Below are positions 27,141-36,894 of a stretch of DNA of 64,000 bases, piece by piece. The notes beneath the pieces were generated by a model. It did not search any database. It saw nothing but the letters and a program-made list of their open reading frames with translations, and was not told where the DNA came from. The translations under genes and the position numbers were made by a program. Numbering within the stretch: the stretch's first letter is position 1; each line of letters opens with the position of its first letter. The stretch is from Pseudomonas rhizosphaerae. Lineage in GTDB: Bacteria; Pseudomonadota; Gammaproteobacteria; Pseudomonadales; Pseudomonadaceae. The stretch is from positions 124,001-188,000 of the forward strand of contig NZ_CP009533.1 in the NCBI RefSeq assembly GCF_000761155.1, in the 5' to 3' direction.

Positions 27141-27881
27141 ATGAGCCTGCAAGGTAAAGTTGCACTGGTCACTGGCGCAAGCCGTGGCATTGGCCAGGCG
27201 ATCGCCCTGGAACTGGGTCGCATGGGCGCTACCGTCATCGGTACCGCCACTTCCGAGAGCGGCGCTGCGCGCATTGCCGCCACGCTCAAGGAGCACGGTA
27301 TCGAAGGTACGGGCCTGGAGCTCAACGTGTGCAGCGACGAGTCGGTAGCCGCCACCCTGGCCAAGATCCAGGAGCAGTTCGGCGCGCCGGCGATTCTGGT
27401 CAACAATGCTGGTATCACCCGCGACAACCTGATGCTGCGCATGAAAGACGACGAATGGCATGACGTGGTCGATACCAACCTCAATAGCCTGTTTCGCCTG
27501 TCCAAGGCCGTATTGCGCGGCATGACCAAGGCGCGCTGGGGCCGGATCATCAGTATCGGCTCGGTAGTGGGTGCAATGGGCAACGCCGGCCAAGTAAACT
27601 ATGCTGCAGCCAAGGCCGGTCTCGAAGGCTTCAGCCGTGCGCTGGCCCGTGAAGTCGGCTCCCGCGCGATCACCGTGAACTCGGTGGCGCCCGGTTTCAT
27701 CGACACCGACATGACCCGTGAACTGCCTGAAGCACAGCGTGAATCCCTGCAGGTGCAGATTCCGCTGGGCCGACTGGGTCAGGCCGACGAAATCGCCAAA
27801 GTGGTGGGTTTCCTGGCTTCCGACGGAGCAGCCTACGTGACAGGGGCTACAATCCCGGTGAACGGCGGCATGTACATGTAA
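27141..27881 (+). CDS. fabG: 3-oxoacyl-ACP reductase FabG
   Basis: FabG (246 residues) is the NADPH-dependent beta-ketoacyl-ACP reductase of type II fatty acid synthesis. It is a short-chain dehydrogenase with TGASRGIGQAIA near residue 12, NNAGITRDNLMLRM near 86, and the Ser-Tyr-Lys catalytic set in IISIGSVVGAMGNAGQVNYAAAKAG (S138-, Y151-, K155-region). AAGGAG at 27127-27132 precedes the start. It is cotranscribed with fabD. Confidence 0.97.
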   Translation: MSLQGKVALVTGASRGIGQAIALELGRMGATVIGTATSESGAARIAATLKEHGIEGTGLELNVCSDESVAATLAKIQEQFGAPAILVNNAGITRDNLMLRMKDDEWHDVVDTNLNSLFRLSKAVLRGMTKARWGRIISIGSVVGAMGNAGQVNYAAAKAGLEGFSRALAREVGSRAITVNSVAPGFIDTDMTRELPEAQRESLQVQIPLGRLGQADEIAKVVGFLASDGAAYVTGATIPVNGGMYM

Positions 27882-28078
27882 GGGGAAATGTGACGGATTG
27901 CTTCAAAAAAATGTCTTACCCGGCATCCAAAATCCGTTATAAAGCTGCATCCGAATTCTAGGTGGCAGGCTTGCGTAGGGTCGCAGTGACGCTTTCAGTT
28001 TGAAAAGCCGAGCTTCTTCTATAAACTTACGTACCGGCCAGCCGCCTGACATATGTCCATTAGGAGTGAAAACAAGGT
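27882..28078 (+). other. Intergenic leader of acpP
   Basis: This region separates fabG from acpP and probably holds an acpP promoter, since acpP is very highly expressed. It contains AT-rich stretches and a good Shine-Dalgarno (TTAGGAGTG, about 28060-28068). A TTGAAA/TATAAA pair at 28000-28025 has only a 14-base spacer and is not convincing. Confidence 0.4.
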
Positions 28079-28315
28079 ATGAGCACCATCGAAGAACGCG
28101 TCAAGAAGATCGTCGCCGAGCAACTGGGCGTCAAAGCGGAGGAGGTCAACAACACTTCTTCCTTCGTTGAAGATCTGGGTGCCGATTCCCTGGACACCGT
28201 TGAGCTGGTGATGGCTCTGGAAGAGGAATTCGAAACCGAGATTCCTGACGAAGAAGCCGAGAAGATCACCACTGTTCAAGCTGCCATCGATTACGTCACT
28301 GCCCACCAGGCGTAA
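28079..28315 (+). CDS. acpP: Acyl carrier protein AcpP
   Basis: AcpP (78 residues) carries growing acyl chains on a 4'-phosphopantetheine attached to the serine of the DSLDTVEL motif (about residues 36-43). It is strongly acidic, as the family is, with the four-helix sequence intact from [17 protein letters not shown] to AIDYVTAHQ. It is followed by a strong terminator, so most transcripts probably end here before fabF. Confidence 0.98.
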   Translation: MSTIEERVKKIVAEQLGVKAEEVNNTSSFVEDLGADSLDTVELVMALEEEFETEIPDEEAEKITTVQAAIDYVTAHQA

Positions 28316-28344
28316 CGTTTTGTAATCGCCGTTGCTTGTCATGG

Positions 28345-28380
28345 AAAACCGCACTGCCTTCGTTGGCGTGCGGTTTTTTC
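28345..28380 (+). terminator. Terminator between acpP and fabF
   Basis: AACCGCAC (28347-28354) and GTGCGGTT (28368-28375) form an 8-bp stem followed by TTTTTC. It would set the high acpP to fabF transcript ratio. Confidence 0.9.
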
Positions 28381-28424
28381 TTTAGACGGCCGCACGGTGA
28401 TGTTCCCAGAATAAGGAGAGTGCT

Positions 28425-29669
28425 GTGTCGCGTAGACGCGTCGTGGTCACAGGTATGGGCATGCTGTCACCGCTGGGCACCGACGTGCCGAGTAGCTGGC
28501 AGGGCATCCTGGCCGGCCGCAGTGGCATAGGTCCCATCGAGCATACGGATCTTTCGGCCTATTCGACCCGTTTCGGCGGCTCGGTGAAAGGGTTCGATGT
28601 CGAGCAATACCTCTCGGTCAAGGAGGCACGCAAGCTCGACTTGTTCATTCAATACGGTCTGGCAGCGGGTTTCCAGGCAGTACGCAACGCCGGTCTCGAA
28701 GTCACCGACGCCAATCGCGAGCGTATCGGCGTGGCCATGGGCTCGGGCATCGGTGGCCTGACCAATATCGAAGAAACCTGCCGCATCATGCACGACAGCG
28801 GACCGCGTCGGATTTCGCCGTTCTTCGTACCGGGTTCCATCATCAACATGATCTCCGGTTTCCTGTCGATTCACCTCGGTGCTCAGGGGCCCAACTACGC
28901 GATCGCTACGGCCTGCACCACGGGCACCCATTGCATCGGCATGGCGGCGCGCAACATTGCCTATGGCGAAGCTGACGTGATGATCGCCGGCGGCGCGGAA
29001 ATGGCCGCGTGCGGTCTGGGCATGGGCGGTTTCGGCGCGGCACGTGCCTTGTCCACGCGCAACGACGAGCCGACCCGTGCCAGCCGTCCGTGGGACAAGG
29101 GCCGCGATGGCTTTGTCCTGTCCGATGGTGCGGGTGCGCTGGTACTCGAAGAACTCGAGCATGCCCAGGCACGCGGCGCGACCATCTATGCCGAGCTGAT
29201 CGGTTTCGGCACCAGCGGCGATGCGTTCCACATGACTTCGCCGCCCGAAGACGGCGCCGGCGCCGCGCGCTGCATGGCCAATGCCCTGCGCGATGCTGGC
29301 GTCACGCCTGACCAGGTGCAGTACATCAATGCCCATGGCACCTCGACCTCGGCGGGCGACCTGGCCGAGGTCAGCGCCATCAAGACGGTGTTCGGCGAGC
29401 ATGCCTACAAGCTGGCGGTGAGCTCCACCAAGTCGATGACCGGGCACCTGCTCGGCGCCGCCGGTGCGGTCGAGGCCATTTTCAGCGTGCTGGCCATCAA
29501 CAGCCAGATGGCGCCGCCGACCATCAACCTGGACGAGCCTGACGAAGGCTGCGACCTGGACTTCGTGCCCCACACCGCCCGTAGCATGCCGATCGACGTG
29601 GTGTTGAGCAATTCGTTCGGCTTCGGTGGCACCAACGGTTCCCTGGTGTTCCGGCGCTTCGCCGGTTGA
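28425..29669 (+). CDS. fabF: 3-oxoacyl-ACP synthase II FabF
   Basis: FabF (414 residues) is the condensing enzyme for long acyl-ACP elongation. The Cys-His-His triad is visible: Cys in [12 protein letters not shown] (about 165), His in [11 protein letters not shown] (about 305) and His in [14 protein letters not shown] (about 341). The start is GTG at 28425, with AAGGAG 9 bases upstream. Its stop overlaps the pabC start (TGATG). Confidence 0.97.
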   Translation: MSRRRVVVTGMGMLSPLGTDVPSSWQGILAGRSGIGPIEHTDLSAYSTRFGGSVKGFDVEQYLSVKEARKLDLFIQYGLAAGFQAVRNAGLEVTDANRERIGVAMGSGIGGLTNIEETCRIMHDSGPRRISPFFVPGSIINMISGFLSIHLGAQGPNYAIATACTTGTHCIGMAARNIAYGEADVMIAGGAEMAACGLGMGGFGAARALSTRNDEPTRASRPWDKGRDGFVLSDGAGALVLEELEHAQARGATIYAELIGFGTSGDAFHMTSPPEDGAGAARCMANALRDAGVTPDQVQYINAHGTSTSAGDLAEVSAIKTVFGEHAYKLAVSSTKSMTGHLLGAAGAVEAIFSVLAINSQMAPPTINLDEPDEGCDLDFVPHTARSMPIDVVLSNSFGFGGTNGSLVFRRFAG

Positions 29670-30484
29670 TGCAGGCCTGGCTCGACGGGCAGCCATGTGA
29701 AGCGCTTGGCCTGAAGAGCCGCGGCCTGGCCTACGGTGATGGGGTGTTCGAAACCGTCGCCGTACGCGGTGGCCAGGCGGTGCTCCTCGAGCGCCACCTG
29801 GCGCGCGTTGCGCTGGGCTGCAAGCGTCTGGCCATCGTGGTCGACCTGGCAGTGCTGCGTGATGAAGTTGTCCGCTATGCGGCGGCGCTGGGGGAGGGCG
29901 TGCTCAAGCTGATCGTCACCCGTGGCGACAGCGCGCGAGGCTATGCACCCGACCCTCAGGCCAGCGCGCGACGTATTCTGCAAGGCGGGCCAAGCCCCGC
30001 CTATCCGCCGACCCATCGCGAGCAGGGTGTGCAACTCTACCCCTGCACCACGCGCCTTGCCGAGCAGCCCTTGCTGGCCGGGCTCAAGCACCTCAATCGT
30101 CTGGAACAGGTACTGGCACGCGCCGAATGGACCGACCCCAGCTTCGCCGAAGGCTTGATGCTGGACCTGTCCGGGCGCCTTGTCGAAGGGGTCTACAGCA
30201 ATCTCTTTCTGGTGATCGACGGAGCGTTGCATACGCCGTCGGTGCAGCGTTGCGGCGTGGCCGGGGTGATGCGCGCCGAGCTGCTGGAACAGGCCGCGGG
30301 CTTGGGTCTGCAGGTGATCGTGGACGACCTGTGGCCAGCCGATCTGGCACGGGCCGATGAAGTCTTCGTATGCAACAGTGTCTATGGCGTGTGGCCCGTG
30401 CAGGCTTTCACTTCACTGAGGTGGTCGCCGGGACCGCTCACCCGTAAACTGCAAGGCATTGCCCACGCGCTATTGGATGCCTGA
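29669..30484 (+). CDS. pabC: Aminodeoxychorismate lyase PabC
   Basis: PabC (271 residues) is the PLP-dependent lyase that releases p-aminobenzoate and pyruvate from aminodeoxychorismate in folate synthesis. It has the fold-type IV signature, with RGLAYGDGVFETVAVRGG near the N-terminus, the PLP lysine in LKHLNRLEQVLAR (about residue 140) and LMLDLSGRLVEGVYSNLF near 175. The ATG shares one base with the fabF stop, which implies translational coupling. The placement between fabF and mltG is conserved in gammaproteobacteria. Confidence 0.94.
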   Translation: MQAWLDGQPCEALGLKSRGLAYGDGVFETVAVRGGQAVLLERHLARVALGCKRLAIVVDLAVLRDEVVRYAAALGEGVLKLIVTRGDSARGYAPDPQASARRILQGGPSPAYPPTHREQGVQLYPCTTRLAEQPLLAGLKHLNRLEQVLARAEWTDPSFAEGLMLDLSGRLVEGVYSNLFLVIDGALHTPSVQRCGVAGVMRAELLEQAAGLGLQVIVDDLWPADLARADEVFVCNSVYGVWPVQAFTSLRWSPGPLTRKLQGIAHALLDA

Positions 30485-30487
30485 TTT

Positions 30488-33223
<2,736 letters not shown>

Positions 33224-33278
33224 TGGGTGCATTGTGATCGGACGCTGGTCGTAGTTGGTCTGATATACCGCAGCGATA

Positions 33279-33363
33279 CCTGACGCGGCTCGCGCCGCTG
33301 CTACAGGGGCGGGCAAATGCGGCTTGCGCCAACCCCTGTAGCAGCGGCGCAAGCCGCGTCAGG
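33279..33363. repeat. REPIN: 31-bp inverted REP pair
   Basis: Two 31-base arms, 33279-33309 and 33333-33363, are inverted copies that differ at one position and flank a 23-base spacer. Each has the Pseudomonas REP-like core GTAGCAGCGGCGCAAGCCGC (or its GCGCGAGCC variant). The pair would form a long cruciform or mRNA hairpin between holB and pilZ. Such REPINs are non-autonomous elements mobilised by RAYT transposases encoded elsewhere in the genome. Confidence 0.85.
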
Positions 33364-33439
33364 GCGCACGGGATTTTTCCGATGCAACGCGGCAATGCCA
33401 AACGTGGCCATAGAAATCGACAATCATAAGGGAGCACGA

Positions 33440-33796
33440 ATGAATCAACCCGTCAGTCCCGGACCGCGCAACGGTATTCTGTCCCTGACCATAAAGGACA
33501 AGGCCGTCCTGTACGCTGCCTACATGCCGTTCATCAAGAACGGAGGCTTGTTCATTCCCACCAGCAAGAGCTACAAGCTGGGCGATGAGTTGTTCATGCT
33601 GCTCAACCTGATGGATGAGCCGGAAAAGATTCCCGTCGCCGGCCGCGTCGCCTGGATCACCCCCAAAGGGGCACAGGGCAACCGTGCCGCAGGCGTGGGC
33701 GTGCAGTTCAACGATGGCGACAACACCGCGCGCAACAAGATCGAAACCTACCTGGCCGGCGCCCTGAAGTCCGACCGTCCCACTCACACGATGTAG
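33440..33796 (+). CDS. pilZ: PilZ-domain protein PilZ
   Basis: PilZ (118 residues) is the small PilZ-domain protein required for type IV pilus assembly, the founding member of the family. The domain occupies nearly all of the protein (GILSLTIKDKAVLYAAYMPF to AGVGVQFNDGD). It lacks the N-terminal RxxxR motif that binds c-di-GMP in canonical members, consistent with PilZ itself not binding it well. GGGAG before the ATG at 33440 supports this start. The frame is open into the REPIN upstream, which is not coding. It keeps the conserved holB-pilZ-tatD order. Confidence 0.94.
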   Translation: MNQPVSPGPRNGILSLTIKDKAVLYAAYMPFIKNGGLFIPTSKSYKLGDELFMLLNLMDEPEKIPVAGRVAWITPKGAQGNRAAGVGVQFNDGDNTARNKIETYLAGALKSDRPTHTM

Positions 33797-33809
33797 TTTG
33801 CCTATCCCC

Positions 33810-34601
33810 ATGCTTGTAGATTCCCACTGTCACCTGGATCGCCTCGACCTCGCCGAGCACAACGGCTGCCTGGACACCGCGCTCGATGCCGCGCGCGCCT
33901 GCGGTGTCGGCCACTTCCTGTGCATCGGTGTCAGCGCCGACAACGCCGCCGCAGTCAAGGCCCTGGCTGCTCGCTACGACGATGTCGACTGCTCGGTCGG
34001 CATTCATCCCCTGGACCTTGCTCCCGGCCAACCCCCTGCACTGGACTGGCTCATGGGCGAGCTCGACGACCCGCGCGTAGTGGCGATCGGCGAGACCGGC
34101 CTGGATTACCACTACGAACCCGAGGCTGCGGAGTTGCAGCAGGCGTCGTTCCGGCTGCACCTGCAGGCGGCCAACCTGACCGGCAAACCGGTCATCGTGC
34201 ATACCCGTGGCGCCCAAGCCGACACCCTGGCCTTGTTGCGCGAGGCACAATTGCCCCAGGCCGGCGTGCTGCATTGCTTTACCGAGGACTGGGAGATGGC
34301 CAAGGCGGCCCTGGACGTGGGTTTCTACATTTCATTGTCCGGCATTGTGACGTTTCGCAACGCCGATGCCCTGCGCGAAGTCGCCCGGCAAGTGCCCGCC
34401 GATCGCCTGCTGGTGGAAACCGACTCGCCGTACCTTGCGCCCATCCCCTACCGCGGCAAGTCCAATCTGCCACAGTACGTGCGTGAAGTGGCACAGTGCA
34501 TCGCCACGGTCCGTGGCGAGACGTTCGAAAGCCTGGCCGAGCGTACCACCGACAATTTCTGCCGGCTGTTCCCCCTGGCGCGGGTTCGTCGCCAGGCTTG
34601 A
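33810..34601 (+). CDS. TatD-family metal-dependent hydrolase (YcfH-like)
   Basis: A 263-residue TatD-family deoxyribonuclease-like hydrolase of the YcfH type. The metal ligands are visible: VDSHCHLD at the N-terminus, the Glu in IGETGLDYHY (about residue 95), HTRGA and HCF in the middle, and the final Asp in ETDSPYLAP near residue 203. It is probably a 3'-5' exonuclease or phosphoesterase; its biological role is not settled. The ATG at 33810 is preferred over a TTG at 33798. It ends close to the RgsA sRNA terminator. Confidence 0.91.
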   Translation: MLVDSHCHLDRLDLAEHNGCLDTALDAARACGVGHFLCIGVSADNAAAVKALAARYDDVDCSVGIHPLDLAPGQPPALDWLMGELDDPRVVAIGETGLDYHYEPEAAELQQASFRLHLQAANLTGKPVIVHTRGAQADTLALLREAQLPQAGVLHCFTEDWEMAKAALDVGFYISLSGIVTFRNADALREVARQVPADRLLVETDSPYLAPIPYRGKSNLPQYVREVAQCIATVRGETFESLAERTTDNFCRLFPLARVRRQA

Positions 34602-34610
34602 GTCGGCGCG

Positions 34611-34733
34611 GGCAAAAAAGAACCCGGGTTCTTGGGGAGAGAATTCCGGGTCAAGACCATCAGGAGTCACAACAGGCGTATGGTCTATCAACGCCTTGCC
34701 GACGCGTCACTTGGGGGGGTATGACGCGACGAC
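34611..34733 (-). ncRNA. rgsA: Small RNA RgsA (P16)
   Basis: The gap between tatD and the TetR gene holds no convincing protein. On the - strand it has a promoter-like -10 (CGATACTT, 34746-34739), a body of about 120 nt, and an intrinsic terminator made from the 16-bp palindrome AAGAACCCGGGTTCTT (34618-34633) followed by a T-run. Length, strand and location beside tatD match the Pseudomonas sRNA RgsA, a stationary-phase RpoS-dependent RNA. Identification rests on synteny and architecture, not alignment. Confidence 0.72.
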
Positions 34734-34738
34734 AGTTC

Positions 34739-34746
34739 AAGTATCG
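34739..34746 (-). promoter_or_regulatory. RpoS-like -10 of rgsA
   Basis: Read on the - strand, CGATACTT followed by GAAC resembles the RpoS extended -10 consensus (CTATACTTAA). It lies 6-8 bases before the predicted RgsA 5' end, and no good sigma-70 -35 is seen at the matching distance. Confidence 0.55.
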
Positions 34747-34904
34747 TCGAGCGCGTGCGGGGCGCCAGTGCGTGCAGGCGGTTTCTTAAACGGATTTGGA
34801 ATACGTCCGGGATTGCTCAGCACCGATTTCAGGGTTGCGTGGCATATCCGCCATAACGCCAGAGATTTTGGATGATCCGTGCATTTTGACCTCATACAGG
34901 CATA

Positions 34905-35585
34905 ATGACGGCCTTCGCTTTCGATCCAGTCCTTCCTATGCAAAAAGAACCTCGTAAGGTCCGTGAGTTTCGCCGCCGCGAGCAGGAAATCCTCGACACC
35001 GCGCTTGCGCTCTTTCTCGAGCAGGGCGAAGACAGCGTCACGGTCGAGTTGATCGCCGACACTGTGGGTATCGGCAAAGGCACCATCTACAAGCACTTCA
35101 AGTCCAAGGCCGAGATCTACCTGCGGCTGATGCTCGACTACGAGCGCGATTTGAACGCACTGCTGCATTCCGCCGACATCGATCGCGACAAGGAAGCCTT
35201 GTCCCGTGCCTACTTCGAATTTCGCATGCGCGATCCCCAGCGCTACCGACTGTTCGACAGGCTCGAAGAAAAGGTGGTCAAGGGCAATCAGGTGCCCGAG
35301 CTCGTCGAGCAGCTGCACACGATTCGCGCGTCCAATTTCGAGCGACTCACGTTCCTCATCGAAGGACGGATCAGCGAAGGCAAGCTGGAGGATGTACCGC
35401 CGTACTTCCACTACTGCGCGGCCTGGGCACTGGTACACGGCGCCGTGGCGTTGTATCACTCGCCGTTCTGGAGCAACGTGCTGGAAGATCAGGAAGGCTT
35501 CTTCCAGTTCCTGATGGACATCGGCGTGCGCATGGGCAACAAGCGCAAGCGCGATCCTGAACTGCCAAGCCCGAAAGAATCCTGA
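34905..35585 (+). CDS. TetR-family transcriptional regulator
   Basis: A 226-residue TetR-family repressor. The N-terminal helix-turn-helix reads SVTVELIADTVGIGKGTIYKHFKSKAEIYLRLM (about residues 45-77), preceded by a basic stretch (KEPRKVREFRRREQ). The C-terminal domain is helical with aromatic residues (YFHYCAAWALVHGAVALYHSPFW) suited to a ligand pocket. Its ligand and targets are unknown. A later ATG at 34938 is possible. It reads toward the DUF4823 gene. Confidence 0.85.
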   Translation: MTAFAFDPVLPMQKEPRKVREFRRREQEILDTALALFLEQGEDSVTVELIADTVGIGKGTIYKHFKSKAEIYLRLMLDYERDLNALLHSADIDRDKEALSRAYFEFRMRDPQRYRLFDRLEEKVVKGNQVPELVEQLHTIRASNFERLTFLIEGRISEGKLEDVPPYFHYCAAWALVHGAVALYHSPFWSNVLEDQEGFFQFLMDIGVRMGNKRKRDPELPSPKES

Positions 35586-35674
35586 GCCCCAGGCATCCCG
35601 AGCCCCGGAAACTGGCGCAGAAGCTGCATCACGTAGCTGATCGCCGGGATCTTGTCGCCGGCTCTGGAGGATGC

Positions 35675-36277
35675 ATGCGTAACCTGGTCGTGCTGCTGGC
35701 GCTGTTGGCGTTGAGCGGTTGCATGAAGGTCAGTGATCTGGGCGAGGGCGCTCGTTATCATCTGAGCGATGCGGGCGTGCTGAACCACAGCGAAACGCGC
35801 CGGTTCAACAACCTGCGCGTGCAGCCTGACTCGTTCATCTACATCGGCCAGGGCTCGTTCGTGCCTGCGGGCGGGGCCTACCCTCGGCCCAATGTGGTCG
35901 CCGAAGAAGCCTTCCAGGCTTTTGTCGAATATTTCCCCCTGGTGCGCCGTGCTCCTGCACCGCTCGGCTTGGAACAGGCCCTGGGTGAAGCACGCAATGC
36001 CGGCGCGCATTATCTGCTCTATGCTCGTTTCGCACGGGCCGATGACCGTATCGGCAATGCGGACGAGTGGGCCGATCAGGAAGCGCTGGATCGGCTCGGC
36101 GTCGACAGCAGCGTGATCCAGATCATGCTCATCGAAACCAGCACCCGCTACCTCATCGACACCGCAACCATTCGTAGCCGCGGCGGGCTGCTGACCATGC
36201 GTGACAACAAACCGGAAGATTTGCTTGGCCCACCCCTGGAGGACTACGCTCGTAGCCTGTTGGGCGTAAGCCGCTAA
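35675..36277 (+). CDS. DUF4823 lipoprotein
   Basis: A 200-residue envelope lipoprotein with a short type II signal peptide (LLALLALSGC; lipidated Cys at residue 16) followed by a DUF4823 domain. The mature domain contains alternating beta-strand segments (DSFIYIGQGSFVP, GAHYLLYARFARA, SVIQIMLIETSTRYLIDTATI), suggesting a compact beta-rich fold. GGAGG upstream supports the start. No function is established. The DUF1285 gene follows 10 bases later, so the two are probably cotranscribed. Confidence 0.82.
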   Translation: MRNLVVLLALLALSGCMKVSDLGEGARYHLSDAGVLNHSETRRFNNLRVQPDSFIYIGQGSFVPAGGAYPRPNVVAEEAFQAFVEYFPLVRRAPAPLGLEQALGEARNAGAHYLLYARFARADDRIGNADEWADQEALDRLGVDSSVIQIMLIETSTRYLIDTATIRSRGGLLTMRDNKPEDLLGPPLEDYARSLLGVSR

Positions 36278-36287
36278 GGAGACAGGC

Positions 36288-36839
36288 ATGACGGGCAAGG
36301 CCGACGATTTGCTGGCGCACATTCCCACCGCGCAAAAGGGCCTACCACCCGTGCATTTGTGGAACCCCGAGTTCTGCGGGCACATCGACATGCGCATCGC
36401 CCGTGATGGCACCTGGTTCTACCAGGGCACGCCGATTGCTCGGCCGGCGATGGTCAAGTTGTTCGCCGGGATTCTGCGCCGTGATGGCGACGAATACGTG
36501 CTGGTCACTCCGGTGGAAAAGGTCGGCATCGTCGTCGACGACGCGCCGTTCGTGGCCATCGACATGCAGGTGCTGGGTGAGGGCGAGCAGCAGTCGCTGC
36601 GTTTCACCAGCAATGTCGAAGACACCTTCGAGGCCTGCGCGGAGCACCCGCTGCGGGTGGAGATCGATTCGGGTACCCAGGAGCCTTCGCCCTACGTGCG
36701 CGTGCGCACCAACCTGGAGGCACGTATTCACCGCAACGTGTTCTACCGTCTCGTCGAGCTGGCCGTTGTGCGTGACGGCTGGCTGGGGGTGTGGAGCGGT
36801 GGTGTGTTCTTTCCCATCGCCCAGGATCCAGAGCAATAA
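36288..36839 (+). CDS. DUF1285 family protein
   Basis: A 183-residue cytoplasmic protein of DUF1285, a two-domain beta-rich family with structures but no known function. Conserved stretches include NPEFCGHIDMRIARDGTWFYQGTPI near the N-terminus and VRTNLEARIHRNVFYRLVELA near residue 145. An AAGGAG precedes the start. It ends in front of a strong shared hairpin. Confidence 0.84.
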   Translation: MTGKADDLLAHIPTAQKGLPPVHLWNPEFCGHIDMRIARDGTWFYQGTPIARPAMVKLFAGILRRDGDEYVLVTPVEKVGIVVDDAPFVAIDMQVLGEGEQQSLRFTSNVEDTFEACAEHPLRVEIDSGTQEPSPYVRVRTNLEARIHRNVFYRLVELAVVRDGWLGVWSGGVFFPIAQDPEQ

Positions 36840-36847
36840 CGGCAACC

Positions 36848-36875
36848 GCCGCCCTGCCAGCAATGGCAGGGCGGC
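36848..36875. terminator. 12-bp hairpin with GCAA tetraloop between convergent genes
   Basis: GCCGCCCTGCCA and TGGCAGGGCGGC pair perfectly around a GCAA (GNRA-type) loop. It lies 8 bases after the DUF1285 stop and 20 bases after the quiP stop on the other strand. It has no U-tract, so it may protect 3' ends rather than terminate alone. Confidence 0.65.
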
Positions 36876-36894
36876 AGCCGCTGGGTTCAGGCGA

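Noticed and set aside
28000..28025. TTGAAA/TATAAA promoter for acpP
   Set aside because: The spacer is only 14 bases.
33279..33363. CRISPR array
   Set aside because: The repeats are inverted REP pairs, not direct repeats with spacers; the same holds for 53749-53867. No cas gene is present.
33317..33439. N-terminal extension of PilZ to an upstream ATG
   Set aside because: It would translate half of the REPIN; the ATG at 33440 has GGGAG and the family N-terminus.
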